Shown here: positions 37,310-48,094 of the stretch, piece after piece | How positions within the stretch are numbered: position 1 is the first letter of the stretch | How the letters are laid out: each line of letters begins with the position of its first letter | Assembly: GCA_022385805.1 (NCBI GenBank) | Contig: MU277682.1 | Span: forward strand, 119,049 to 183,048 | Source: Pilatotrama ljubarskyi | Taxonomy: Eukaryota; Basidiomycota; Agaricomycetes; Polyporales; Polyporaceae | Direction of reading: 5' to 3' | DNA: 64,000 nucleotides | The notes under the pieces: generated by a model | What the model was told of the DNA's origin: nothing | Seen by the model: the letters and a program-made list of their open reading frames with translations, nothing else | Databases searched by the model: none | Made by a program: the position numbers and the translations under genes

Positions 37310-39448
37310 CTAGACAGTGATAGCTACAGGCTCTTCTCCTTTAGCAAGGAGATCTTCCCAGTACTTCTGTCGAGTCTAAAGTATCAGTCCCGCGTAAGTC
37401 AGCGTGAGGTACAGATGGGAGATGACAAGACGAGACGTCACCTCATCGAACTGGGACTGGGGATCCGTCTTAAGCTCTGTCGAAGTCTGGACTTGGATTT
37501 GCAATCCTGTCTGTGTCGAGTGGAACTGAGACGCGATCGCTATTATCACTGAAGCATCATCCCAGTAGCCGCACAGAGCTGACCTGTTCCTCGCGGGGTC
37601 GCATGCTATACCGCCTGGGTGGTCTGCTAACAGACTCTGAGACGCGTGGAGTTGTGGTCACCGAGAGAGGTATCGAGACCATGCTTGCGCTTGCTTCACG
37701 TAGCGGTCGCCGTGCGTTCAGCGTGGCGAGCAGTGAATTCAGGAATACTGTCTGCGCGATGAGTGCCGTGTGATCAGCGGTCTTAAAGGAGGCTCACGCT
37801 TAGGCAGTACGAAATAGAACGCGATGAAGACGAAATTGTTAGGCATCGTCGCATACTACAGTTGTTCGCTTGTCAGCCATGCTTCACCGAGCGATCTGCG
37901 GAAACACTACTCACGCTGATAAGGCAGAGAAGTGCGCAGAGGCTACAGTTCGAGAATAGTCCGTGAGCGGCGACAGAGCCTGGATACGCCGGCCCACCGG
38001 GAGACTCACCTCGTGAGAGCACCAGTGTTCACGCTGTACAGTATGAGTGTGCGAACCATGGAGTCCGTTCTGGATAACCCGTCCCTTGAGATATCACGGA
38101 TACCAAGCTGCGAGATATCTTACCTCGAAAATCCTGTTCGACGTTGGGCAAGGAGCACACACATCGATGCGGCTATGAGGATGTCCGCCACGACACCTGC
38201 GCCCAAGCTAATATACAATATATCCTGCAGTCACGTTAGCATATCGAAGGGATGGAGAGATAGCCACCTACTGAGATCTCAAAGAGATCAAAGAATCCTG
38301 CCAAGCTGAATCTATCCAGGTTTCTTAGCCCTATCGCAAACTGGGAAGACACCATGAACCTACCCCTTGACGGCAAAGGCTGCTCAACTTAGCACCGGCA
38401 GCAGGTACATATAGATAAGATGACTTACCGATGCTACCCCCTGGGAATCGCACCGGGGACGTTGGTCATTGCTGGCTTGAGCGCAGTAGCCGATGAGGAT
38501 GTGCTCACCGAATACCACGAGGGACGTGACCACCTTTGTCATGAGGCATCAGCCAACACCGACCGGTCATCTAGAAAAATGGGCTTACAATCGTGGAGAT
38601 GAGGATCCAATTCCTCTTGCTCACTGGAAGCCGAATCGGTCTCTGAGTACCGAACACCGAGCCTAAGGGGAACGCACATTTCCAAACTCTCTCACAGAAG
38701 ATCCTGGAAGGGTTATAGTCAGTGACTGTAATCGGAAAACACGGAATGTGCGTACCCCCTGACAATGAGATCGCTGACGCCCTACCGGATAAGTCAGCCA
38801 CCAACACCTCCCGAAACCATGATCTTCGCCTTACAGTCACGATGACCTGGGCCTGAGTAGACCAAAAGGGTTAATGCTATAGGACCGTGTCGAGCTGTCA
38901 TGTTTACCAGTACGCTCCTGCCATTGGGAATGAGCGTACAATTCATTTTCTGAATCAAATCCACTATACCATACGGGGACTTCGAGAGCCAGGAAATTCG
39001 CGAAATCCTTGACGGCGTAAGTATAGACAGTATGAGTTACGAAGACCAAGTGGAGGCTGTCCAGAGCCCTGATCTGTAGTGAGTGACCGGGAAAGGGCGC
39101 CGAGGAGGATGCGATATGTACCAGAGCAAGAAGACCTAGATCAACATCGTTATTGACGATGATAGGATCTTCTACTCGTCCGAGCACTCACAAGACATTT
39201 AAGATACAGCCGATCGCCCCTACCGCGCCCGTAGTACATCCAAGTCTGCACCACAGTGATGCCATAGAAACTGCATGCGATGTGAGCTGGTTACGCCGAC
39301 AACTTGAATGTATAAGAAGCTCACCAAGCCGCTGCTATGCTGCCTTCCGCGATAGATAAGTATGCCTGCAACTGGACAAAGTCTGAGGTAAGGAGACTAT
39401 ACCTAGAAACACGGCACCCAAAGTATCATCCAGCGACAGTTGGGCCAT
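37310..39448 (-). CDS. DUF6534-type seven-TM protein, paralogue B (21 exons)
   Basis: Exons 37310-37375, 37442-37510, 37584-37747, 37798-37855, 37915-37942, 38010-38069, 38124-38224, 38272-38305, 38364-38382, 38429-38440, 38509-38533, 38589-38623, 38678-38703, 38756-38781, 38835-38852, 38908-38917, 38970-39068, 39122-39135, 39192-39270, 39325-39343 and 39403-39448 give 335 aa with no internal stop. Landmarks: LSLDDTLGAVF, CFYGITVVQTWMYY, LWALDSLHLVFVTHTVYTYA, RVWKLSKRNWILIST, GVVADILIAASMCVLLAQRRTG cut into exons, NTGALTS, YFVLPKLFLNSLLATLNAR. The tail ends QKYWEDLLAKGEEP. Same orientation as paralogue A, so a tandem duplication. Function is unknown; a membrane receptor or sensor is only a guess from topology. 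The microexons make automated models likely to fail here. Confidence 0.85.
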
Positions 39449-41199
39449 CGCGAACGGTTACTGACAGTCTCAGCCGTCGAGGCAGAGGTCGAGCAGAGCT
39501 ACATCGGCAACGTGGGACGTTGAGGGGGATACTACTTATGTCTCCTCGGGAGTGGTGCGGGAGTTTCTGCATGCGAAACAAGGGCTGCCCGAACCGTGTA
39601 GAGCGCGTGCAGATGCATCCTGAAGCAATGCGCAGCTTGAGGGGCCTGAGAACCCGGTGCATCGCGGCGAACCTGGCGTGAGACTGGGGGCCAGGCTTCT
39701 CCCAGATTATGATCCCGACATAGAGGGAGCTATGCCAAGTGGCCTCCGAGCGAAAGCCATGTGAGCATATCGAACGCAGATGTGAGCGCACATATAGTCA
39801 TTAGACACGTCTGGCTCAGCGTGAGCAAAACGTCCGTGAACAACTTCAAGGCGCCATCTCTGAAGCGCCGTCTCCACTTGAAGCCCACTGCCACCCGGGT
39901 CCCTAGGCCTGCGCGAAGACATCGTACCCTACCAGCTCGTGGCTTTGCGAACGCATGCATAGAGCAGTCCAGCTCGCCGGAGCGTGATGAGAGGCAAGTG
40001 ATTTTGTGACATGGGTACGAACGCTGCCCGAAAGGTTGAGTTATAGCAGCCTACCGGGCAATGAGGGCATCCGACGCATAGTGCAACACCTGTATGCTCC
40101 CTAAGGCGAGGCTCTACGTCTTCTGGCCAATCACTGTACGCGGGAATACGAAAGAGAATGTGAGTCGTGCATCCCAAATGGTAACGCAGTGCTCTGCAGC
40201 CTGGAGAAGTCCGGAATGGTCGACCGAGGAGCTCCAACTAGAGCTCCATACAACTGTCGTGCGACAGACCGCCGCTCGAAGACCTGGAGGAGGATCAGCG
40301 CCGGGTACCGTTAGTATCCGTGCGAGCCTATCCGTTGTCTAGGCGCGGTCAAGCACAAATAGGAAGGCGCGCACTCGGAGATCCTCCTTCGCCAAATCTG
40401 CACCGGTCGAATAGCCGGCTAAGAGACTCTGATACTGCCGAGTCGCACTGGCCGAGCCACTGTACTTCATCATCAGAGGCGGCCCTGGACCTGAAGCAAT
40501 CAGCGTGGGTAATCCCGGCGTTTGCGTTATGGATAGACCCCGAACCTGAACCTGGGCGGTTGCTCAAGGCACGCCCAGAGATAGCATAAGGTCGACAAAC
40601 ACAGCTCAACCCATGCCGCGCAGGAATTGGGGGATACTGCGACATCTAAGGTGTCGCTATGCAAGATATTGGTTAAAGCATGTCTTCGTCGCCTAGAATA
40701 CGGGTATTGAGATGGCAGTGAGGATATAACGACAGCTACAGTATGAGGGCGCGAAGGTGTACTCACCCTCTGTCTAGACGAGAAGACATAGGTTGGCAGG
40801 GTACCTCTGCAAACCCTCCGGGCGTTCAAGTGTAGGACGTAGGGGAAGCGTTAACAGATGAGCCCTTGACTTCTCTCCTGTGGCCCGGAGGCGCCTCAGC
40901 GATCTCAATGGAATGAGTCCCGATTACAACAGGCTCGTCTCCACCTTCGCAAGACCTGTACAAGAGGAAGAGGAAGCGTGCTCGCTTCACGGTCGGCGAA
41001 GTGTCCCGGTAAGCAAGGTGACGCAAAGCAGGCCCCACAAGAGACTGAATGGTCCGCGTGGGTGCTGCAGTAAATGCCCTCAGTCGCCCTGTGTGACGTC
41101 GAATAGCAGACTATACCTTCGACAATAATACAACAGCATAGTATGCACGGCGTAGCCCAGCATTCCCGTGCAAGTGGTCCTCATGAAGTCCAGCGTACA
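39449..41199. other. accessory spacer with possible DUF6534 relics
   Basis: No intact gene. Two minus-strand fragments recall the same family: around 39740-39830 a frame with TICALTSAFDMLTWLSLGG, similar in character to the late transmembrane part, and around 40780-40830 a frame with VLHLNARRVCRG, recalling the LATLNAR block. Their order and the stops around them rule out one intact gene, so these would be decayed pieces. The resemblance is weak. Confidence 0.3.
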
Positions 41200-42556
41200 T
41201 CAATCCTCCTGCGCCTCTCGCTCCCTGATTTCGCGCTCCAGGCGCTCCCGTTCGGCTTGGCGCATGCGAAGTAGAGTCAGCGACTCGTAGTCCATTCCGG
41301 GGACATCTGTCGGGGCAGTAGGTACTTGCGGCGCAGCGGTGAGATCCGGCTGGGTGGATGCGCGTCAGTACGGTGATAGAGTCGACCGTGCCAAAACTGA
41401 CTCACGAAAGTGGAAGGGAATGAAGCAAAATCCGCGGCCGGGGCTGTTTTCACACCCGGAGTCGACATGTTGTAATCCGCAGAGACAGGAGTCTGGGCGG
41501 GAGTCACCTTGGGGCCATTCTCATCGGCTTGCGGAGGCTTGGAGCCTCCTAACTTGCCCATCTTTTTCAGCCATCCAATCAACTCGGGTTCCTTGCCCTC
41601 CGCCCAGTCGACCTCAATATCCGCGAGACCGTTCTCCGAGCGCCTGCTCGCGCATACAGCTGCGAATGCTCCAACGATCTGCCGAAAGGGGACCAAGGCT
41701 GTCCCGCGCTTCGGTTTCTTGGGAGGTGAGGGTTTCAACGACAGTACGATGGACGAGTCGTCGAGGGGGCCGAAAGGTGAGAGAAGTGCAGCAATACTCT
41801 CCGCGGATGTCAAGGAAGGGTGGGTGGAAAGGGTATATTTGACACGGACTGTGGTATCGAGCGGACCTGACGAATATGCTCATATGAGTATACCGTAGGG
41901 CAAACCTCGCGTGTATGCGGCGCTCACCTAGTGAAGGGGGCTCCAGACCATTACTTGCTCCCTGTGTCTTTCTCTCCAGTTCCTCCCGCTCGCGTTCTTT
42001 CCTCTGGAGCTCCTTTTCTCGTTCTTCCCGTAGCTTCCTGCCCTCTTCCATGATTCGCTCGTTTTCGCGCCACCGTTCCTTCTTCTGTGCTTCATTCTCG
42101 GTGCGTGCTTTCTTCAGCGCTCGCTCGCGCTCCTCCAACTCCTCGACAAGTCCTTTCCTCTTGGCATCATACTGAGCGAAGCGAGCCTTGCGAGCTTCTT
42201 TCATGCGAAGTTTGGCGTCCAGGGCCATACGCCGTAGCGGATCGAGCAGGAGCTCTTGCGCTTGATGTAGTTCATGGAACTTGCGTGCTGTTCAGCGACA
42301 GTCAGTGTTATTCTAACGAGTGAACAATGTATGAACGCGTACCTGCATCGGGGTTACCTCGATTCTTCGCAGGAACTTGGTCAGAATGCGTGCTCAAATC
42401 ATGCAGTGGCAGTAACACCATCCGGCAAGTACTCACTCTGTCTGGATGGACCTTCAGGGACCGTTGTCGATACGCCGTCCTGATTTCCTGCTCTGAGGCC
42501 TCAAGGGACAGGCCCAAGAGTTCGTAAGGGTTAACATCCTCCTCCGTAGACGCCAT
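41200..42556 (-). CDS. J-domain plus RRM protein, DNAJC17/Cwf23-like
   Basis: Exons 41200-41349, 41406-41866, 41928-42287, 42343-42364 and 42437-42556 give 370 aa. The N-terminal J domain (residues ~8-75) starts NPYELLGLSLEASEQEIRTA and carries the HPD motif split from the rest by the first intron. A long charged coiled coil follows (~85-165; ERERALKKARTENEAQKKER), then an RRM-like domain (~170-250; VRVKYTLSTHPSLTSAESI, GTALVPF) and a short C-terminal helix with LRMRQAERERLEREI. This is the layout of DNAJC17/Cwf23, a spliceosome-associated Hsp70 co-chaperone in the nucleus. The 22-nt exon 2 is needed to keep NRGNPDA in frame. Confidence 0.92.
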
Positions 42557-42799
42557 TTAAACTGTCAAGGAGGGTAGGTCAGGGTAGCAGTGGACAATGG
42601 TAAACGAGTATAAAGAGAGGTCGGGAGGATGCGGTGTGGGCCAGTGTGGCTACGCCGCGCCGCCGGCGGACGGTTATGACACCTTTAGCGCCCGAGGTAA
42701 CGGGCGTTAAGGACGGTCCGACAGCCGTCAGGTGGCTGTGAGCTCCTGTGACTCATGCATTCCTCCGTGACTTCAAGGTCAGCCGGCGCTCAGAGACTT

Positions 42800-43390
42800 C
42801 TACTCGGACTCCTTGAGTCTTGCCAAAAAATCAATGACTCCCAATATCACCTGCGCACCGAATGGTTTCTGCTGGCTCGGGGCTGCCGTAGCTTGAGTTG
42901 GTGGGCTTGATCCAGAAGGTGTTCGGTGTGCCGTTTCGACGAGTGAGCCTTCGGCCTCGCTCCTCGGACTGTCCCCGGCGACGCCAGCAATACTACTTAC
43001 ACCGAGATGATGAGGTCCCCAGCAAGATTTCTGACAACCTTCCTGGATCCTGATACTCAGCCTTTCCTTCAGTAGAGTGTATCTGCAAGCGGTTTGACCT
43101 GAAACCGCCCCATTGCTGCAGCTCGAGTATAAACTCGCGGGTGATATACGCATGGCTCTCTGGGCAGACCTGGACTTGAGTTGTCGAGCAGTCAACTCCG
43201 AGTCGGTGCAGGTAGGGCCGACCGCAGGGGCCAGCCGCACGCGCCTTCTACGCGATGTTTTGATCCATCTCTTAGCAATCAGTGAGATGCAAGACCTGTC
43301 CACATTCGTGTTCAGGAACAACTCCAACCTGCGCGAAAATTTAGCGCTTCGCCCCGGGTTGTAATCGCGTTGCAAATATGCTCTATTCAC
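42800..43390 (-). CDS. hypothetical protein, 196 codons, doubtful
   Basis: A continuous minus-strand frame lies between the DNAJC17 and ICMT genes. It is Arg/Ser-rich at the N-terminus (RWIKTSRRRRVRL) and ends QKPFGAQVILGVIDFLARLKESE. No domain is recognised. The gap would otherwise be 880 bp, so a small gene is plausible, perhaps with introns I did not resolve, but coding character is not clear. Confidence 0.3.
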   Translation of the reverse strand: MNRAYLQRDYNPGRSAKFSRRLELFLNTNVDRSCISLIAKRWIKTSRRRRVRLAPAVGPTCTDSELTARQLKSRSAQRAMRISPASLYSSCSNGAVSGQTACRYTLLKERLSIRIQEGCQKSCWGPHHLGVSSIAGVAGDSPRSEAEGSLVETAHRTPSGSSPPTQATAAPSQQKPFGAQVILGVIDFLARLKESE

Positions 43391-43439
43391 GTCGGCATGA
43401 AGCTACGTGAGGTCCGCTTGAGCGGGATCTCGTCCACCA

Positions 43440-44252
43440 CTAGTAAACAAACGGTATCAAGCGGTACCGAGCCTTCTGCGCCCATGCCTCCCACTCCTCT
43501 CCAAATTTCTCATGTAGGACCTCGTCCTCCTTGTTGACGCGAGTTAGGACCTGCAGCCCGACAAATCCGATGTACCCGAACGACGCGATAAGGTACGCCC
43601 TGCCCCAGCTCATATCCCGCCAGCCTGCCTCCGTGAAGTACGAACCCGCACTTATCGCCATGATCAAGTTCCCGAGCGGCGCCATAACGAACCCGGTGTA
43701 GCTCGGGTGTCGAACCCATGCATACGGGCCTTCGGTGACGAGCTTGTGGTCGCTCTTGACGGCGAGTTGCCAGGTGAAAAAGCGGCCCAGTGTGCGATAG
43801 GCCCACGCGCGTACCGCTCCTCCGACAAGGGCGATAGTGGCACCGAGGACGTATCCAGGCGTGATATGCAAAGAAAGGGGATGCGCAGTCCCTGGAGCGA
43901 GGAAGGAGAGAAGACGATCGGAGAGGGGGGACGGGAATGCTTGCGCTAGGATGGCTGCCGCTTCCGCGACAATTACGCCGCAGATTGCGAACTGCTCCCA
44001 AAGCACCACTGCATGAGCACGTACATGTGTTACAGCCCTAGATGTGGCGCTGACCTTGGATAGCACGACAAGCTTCGTTTGCACGGCTGAGGTGCGCGTG
44101 AAGAAGTCCGGCTTCGAGAAATTGTCCCGCTCATCTGGGGGCGGCGGTGGGTTGGGCGGAGTTAGAGAGATGTAGGTGAGTGCCGCATCAGCCACGAGGA
44201 TGGGTATCTTCAGCAGAGGGGTAGTGAGAGCGGGGGAGATGAGCAGAGGCAT
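43440..44252 (-). CDS. STE14: isoprenylcysteine carboxyl methyltransferase (STE14/ICMT)
   Basis: A single open frame of 270 aa. It has several membrane spans, then the conserved ICMT end: RTLGRFFTWQLAVKSDHKLV, GPYAWVRHPSYTG (SAM-binding region), and the terminal EDEVLHEKFGEEWEAWAQ followed by RYRLIP. ICMT methylates the prenylated C-terminal cysteine of Ras/Rho proteins and mating pheromones in the ER membrane. A 46-nt segment (43995-44040 region) looks like an intron with GT and AG ends, but removing it breaks the frame, so it is kept as coding. If it is spliced, another junction must compensate. Confidence 0.88.
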   Translation of the reverse strand: MPLLISPALTTPLLKIPILVADAALTYISLTPPNPPPPPDERDNFSKPDFFTRTSAVQTKLVVLSKVSATSRAVTHVRAHAVVLWEQFAICGVIVAEAAAILAQAFPSPLSDRLLSFLAPGTAHPLSLHITPGYVLGATIALVGGAVRAWAYRTLGRFFTWQLAVKSDHKLVTEGPYAWVRHPSYTGFVMAPLGNLIMAISAGSYFTEAGWRDMSWGRAYLIASFGYIGFVGLQVLTRVNKEDEVLHEKFGEEWEAWAQKARYRLIPFVY

Positions 44253-44645
44253 GCTGGCGCCGCCTGGGAACAGTATGTCAATCGCGATGTCGGCCTATAT
44301 AAAGCTGCAACTGACGCCTCGCTTCACGTTATCTCATCCGCTATAGAAGTTCACAGGCTTCGGACGAACACCAAGTACACACATATGACTGACCAGGTGC
44401 ACCGTTATACCCGAACATAATGATGCAGACTGGGAGGGCTGGGAAACTAGTCCTCGCTTCCGCGTTGGCGTTCACAGGCGGATTCCAAGCATCGAGGAAC
44501 AGATATGTGCCGATATCAAATGACCGACTCCGTTTTGAAGTCCGACGGGTGGTCTCATGAATGACCAACACGACTTCGAAGTACAAAGACAGAGATAAGC
44601 TAGATGAAACAGCCAGGCTGCAAGAAGGTGAGGATTCAACTGTCA

Positions 44646-45749
44646 TCATGCCCTAAGACGCCTTTGGGCAACAGTCTGAGAATAGAAGACTGATCAGCAT
44701 TGTCGCAAATTTTCTAGACTCCTAATAAGTAGCTTATAAAGTGACACGTTAAATTTTGGCTTCTCATAAGCCGCTTATCACCGTCCTGAGATCGCTGTCC
44801 GTCCACTCATCAGCGGGTTAGCAGTGGGGTTATCAGCGGCTTACAAGCCACTTATAGACCCTTCATAAGTCGACCTTTCTCATAAGTGGTCTAGGAAATT
44901 TGCGACAATATACAAGACGCCTGTCGACAATGACTAGCATCCTACCTTGACTTCGGTGCCGGGGCAGTTCGTCTCCTTGACATCTGTTGCACCATCGCTA
45001 TCATATGTATGAGCGACTACAAGGGGCGGTAACCACAGTCAGCACTCGGGCTTTGCAGTAAAGTAGTATCTGGGCATATCGGTGCACCCCGTCACCGTAC
45101 AGCCGCCAGCACGATGATTGAGCTGGGCCATGCCCGACGACACCGTTGTGGTTCGCGCCCGTATAGTCAAGGGGATCGAGATGAGACCCCCTCGGGTCAT
45201 ATCACGCAGCTTCTTGCATACGTTGTGACTCGCCAGCAAGGAGTTCGGAGGAACTGTGAATTCAGCGTGCGTCATGTAAAACATAGTAAGCATGATAGAA
45301 CTTGACTCGGAGGAACGTACCCTTCGGCAAGGTGCACAACATCCGTATGTAGATGAGACTGCGCCGCACCGTGGCATACTATTGTAACAGACGGTGAATT
45401 CTTGCGTGCTGAGAGATGGCGTTAGGTGGGGTACCGTGATTAGGCACCCGATTGCGCAGACACTATTGTCGGCGGACGAGTCCAACCATCGGCCGGGGTA
45501 GGACATGAGCGTTGCCAAAGGCACTGACGTGGCGAAAGCTCCGGTATTGCTGCTGTATAGCATGAGCGTGTTTTTGAGGGAGTCCGCCCTGCGTTCACCA
45601 TGATCAGCTCAAGCCTCACGCCCGGAGGTTGGTTCGTCGGCTCACTTTCTGAGGGCGGTCCTATATTGCCTTGCTAGCAGTGCGCAAGAGGACACTGCGA
45701 TGAGGACGTCGGAGAAGCATACTGCAGTGAAGCTGAGATAAAGCGTACC
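44646..45749 (-). pseudogene. truncated third DUF6534 copy (C-terminal exons only)
   Basis: Seven exons can be read: 44646-44675, 44946-44975, 45096-45253, 45321-45378, 45435-45462, 45529-45588 and 45646-45749. Three keep exactly the sizes of paralogues A and B (58, 28 and 60 nt). They encode LYLSFTAVCFSDVLIAVSS, KNTLMLYSSNTGAFAT and PPNSLLASHNV, matching the last three spans. Only a fragmentary candidate for the preceding exon is visible and the N-terminal half (TM1 to about TM4) is absent: just 340 bp separate it from the next gene. Its last intron (270 nt) holds a 211-bp inverted-repeat element; without it the intron would be 59 nt. Confidence 0.65.
44699..44909. mobile_element. 211-bp MITE-like element with 21-bp terminal inverted repeats
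   Basis: The left end (44699-44719, ATTGTCGCAAATTTTCTAGAC less its first base for the core) and the reverse complement of the right end (44889-44909) agree at 20 of 21 positions. The middle is AT-richer than the flanks and repeats CTTAT/ATAAG motifs in both orientations. No coding capacity, so non-autonomous. A target-site duplication is not evident. It sits in the last intron of the broken DUF6534 copy. Confidence 0.75.
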
Positions 45750-46088
45750 CTTGCAAAAACCGTCAACAGGTCGGCACTCTGCCCAGAGCACCCAGAAGCA
45801 GCTCTGCGACATTCTGGCCATGATAGCGGAGTCAAATTCGCCGACCAGAGACGTATATATGATCCGCCAATTCGAGCAACAAAAGAATTCGGGATCGAGC
45901 ACTTGGTGCACGACATCCAAAATGCGTTCTGAGAGAGTACGCCGCTAGAGAATTCGTGGAGAAGCTATATGGAAGTGCTTGGAAAGTATTTGACGCCACG
46001 GAGAGAAGAGCGATGCGATGCGATCAGCGAAGTGCGAAACAAAGATGGCTATGCATACCCAGGATACTGCATCCGCATCTGAACGTCA

Positions 46089-46559
46089 CTACACGCCGAC
46101 TTGTGTTAAACTTGCTGTATGCTTCACCGCGATCAGCGGTGCCACAGTTGCCGCAGGTCGATGGAGGTTCGTAACGGCACATCGTCCCTCATGATTCAAC
46201 GCCCAAGACCCGCTCGGCAAGAGCTGATACAAGCTCACCTTGGGCCAGCTGCATCCATTCGTTCCGCAGAAGGAGTCCAGTGTAAGAATTCTCCCAGCAG
46301 AAGAGATGACGCCAGGGCTAGAGTTGGTCGTATCTTTGGAATCTCTGAGTGGCGTCAGCGGCTCGATATCCCACTGTTCATTCGATTGCATTTCAATGCC
46401 GCGCGGCGGAGGCCCGACAATAAACCGGGATTCTGCACGAAGAACGCAAGGGGCACCTCCCCGACGGCTTTCTCAAGACGACATACCAGCGGCTCGGGCG
46501 CAGGCTTGCGATATGCACAATATCAATATAGCTTCCGCGACGCGATGGTCGGGCTTCAT
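46089..46559 (-). CDS. candidate small secreted protein
   Basis: Exons 46089-46432 and 46487-46559 give 138 aa. Exon 1 encodes a signal-peptide-like start (AEAILILCISQACARAA after a charged MKPDHRV), with a plausible cleavage before ESRF. Splicing keeps frame into RFIVGPPPRGIEMQ and SFCGTNGCSWPK, which has two cysteines. No family is recognised. A GTGAGC donor at about 46238 could end the second exon earlier, so the C-terminal 50 residues are uncertain. It lies between SNC and the broken DUF6534 copy. Confidence 0.45.
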
Positions 46560-46788
46560 GGCCGAAACAAACTGGAGGAAGAGATAGAACAGCTAGAACA
46601 GTCCGCTCGAGACCTACGAACACATGGAAATCCGCACCGAGAAGTGTATAGACCGACTGGGAATTACGACTGCGCACATAGATATAACACAACAATGGCC
46701 CCCGCCCGAGGTTGGTTGGAGGTGTACGAGTCGAATCGGAACGGGGGCCACGGAAGAGGGACGCGTGAAGGGAGGAGACGACGGCAGC

Positions 46789-47432
46789 TCACTTGCCTGT
46801 CGCCTTGACCACCGAGACGACGATGATAATGATGATGATAGCAATGGCGACGCCAATTATGATCCTCATCTGCAGAATTGTTCGTATGAGTACCGGCTTG
46901 CATTGATATCAGTGAAGCACGCGCACCTTCATATCCTTCCACCACATGTTCTGCAGCAGAGTCAGTTATACGTTGCAGCACATGCATATTACAACACGGC
47001 GCATACCTTGCGTACACGGTTTGCGCCACGACGGAAGCCCTGTGCGGATACAGCGAGGTTGTCTATAAGAGGGCATGACATCAGCCACAGCGCGTCTCAC
47101 ACAGCGCGCGGCGGCACCATCCACGCCCGGTCGCGCCATGCAACAGCAGCAACTCACCTGTCTTGTCCTGCAGTTGATCAAGCCTCTCTCCTCGCTCAGC
47201 GACCTTGGTAATGTTCTCTCTCATGATCCCAACAGTGTCATCAATCTGGGCCTGGATAGCGGCCGTCTTCGAGTTTCCCGCGGGACCAGCCGGGTTTGAG
47301 GAAGAGCCACCGCGGGGCAAGTAGGGGTCGTAGGGTTCAGACCTATAGCAGACATCATCCGCGAGCAAACAGAAGGTGAGGGGGCAAGTTCAGAGAGCAG
47401 AATGGGTGAGCGATAGGGAATGCCACTGACAT
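46789..47432 (-). CDS. synaptobrevin/v-SNARE (SNC)
   Basis: Exons 46789-46869, 46927-46950, 47007-47062, 47158-47342 and 47431-47432 give 115 aa. The start codon is split: AT at the end of exon 1 and G at the start of exon 2, giving [13 protein letters not shown]. The R-SNARE motif follows ([20 protein letters not shown], with the zero-layer Arg in ERGERLDQL, then [19 protein letters not shown]), then MWWKDMK and a C-terminal anchor ([19 protein letters not shown]). This is the Snc1/Snc2 exocytic v-SNARE of secretory vesicles. No other ATG upstream gives the right frame. Confidence 0.92.
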
Positions 47433-48094
47433 GGCTGTTGCGTGCGGTTTTGAGGATCGAGCAGTGTCGAGGATGAGCTAGAGGGCACCGGGGACGACGG
47501 CAGGGAGAGACTGACCGGATTAGAAGGAAGAGGTAGGGTGCGAGCGTCGGCGGTCGTGAGGGATGGTGGTGGTCGTGAGCACAGAACGCAGCGCGGCTGG
47601 TGACGAGCGACGGCGGAGCAGTTCGGCCAAACACGCGCAAGCACCCCGCACCGCCAGGCCAGGGCACATCTCCATCTCCATCGAACGTTCTGCGCGCGCA
47701 GTCCACCGGCTCGGACTCGGACTGAGCGGCCGCAAACATTCCTGACATACCACAGGCTCGTCATCTCGTTTCATGAGTATGCAGGGGATCGCTCGGACGC
47801 TATAACGACCATCCTCGGCCCAAAGTGATAGCTTCGAATCATACACATGCAGGGGGGTATATCTCAATCAGCGCGCGCCAAAGTTCCATAGTACGGGGGG
47901 ATCCAGTGTGAACTGCGCTCAAAGAGCAAACAGGGGATATACAGCATGAAGAGAACGAGGGGATAAGGATAGGAAACCCAACGGGAAGGCTACGACAGTG
48001 CCAGTCCTCGAAGAAGTACAAGGGTATCTATGTACACCTGAACTGTCCGAGCGGGAACCAAGATTGAAGAAACCCATTGCCGCTGTCCGCGCAC
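47433..48094. other. intergenic: SNC promoter/5' UTR and kinase 3' side
   Basis: About 660 bp. The part next to SNC is C/T-rich on the SNC strand, as in fungal 5' leaders. No gene is seen. Confidence 0.5.

Noticed and set aside
44341..44649. Minus-strand frame (MMTVESS...), considered as a separate small gene
   Set aside because: It ends next to the MITE-bearing pseudogene, has no recognisable domain and overlaps the likely 3' region of that copy.
46624..47211. 195-codon plus-strand frame
   Set aside because: It is antisense to the well-supported SNC exons and has no features of its own.
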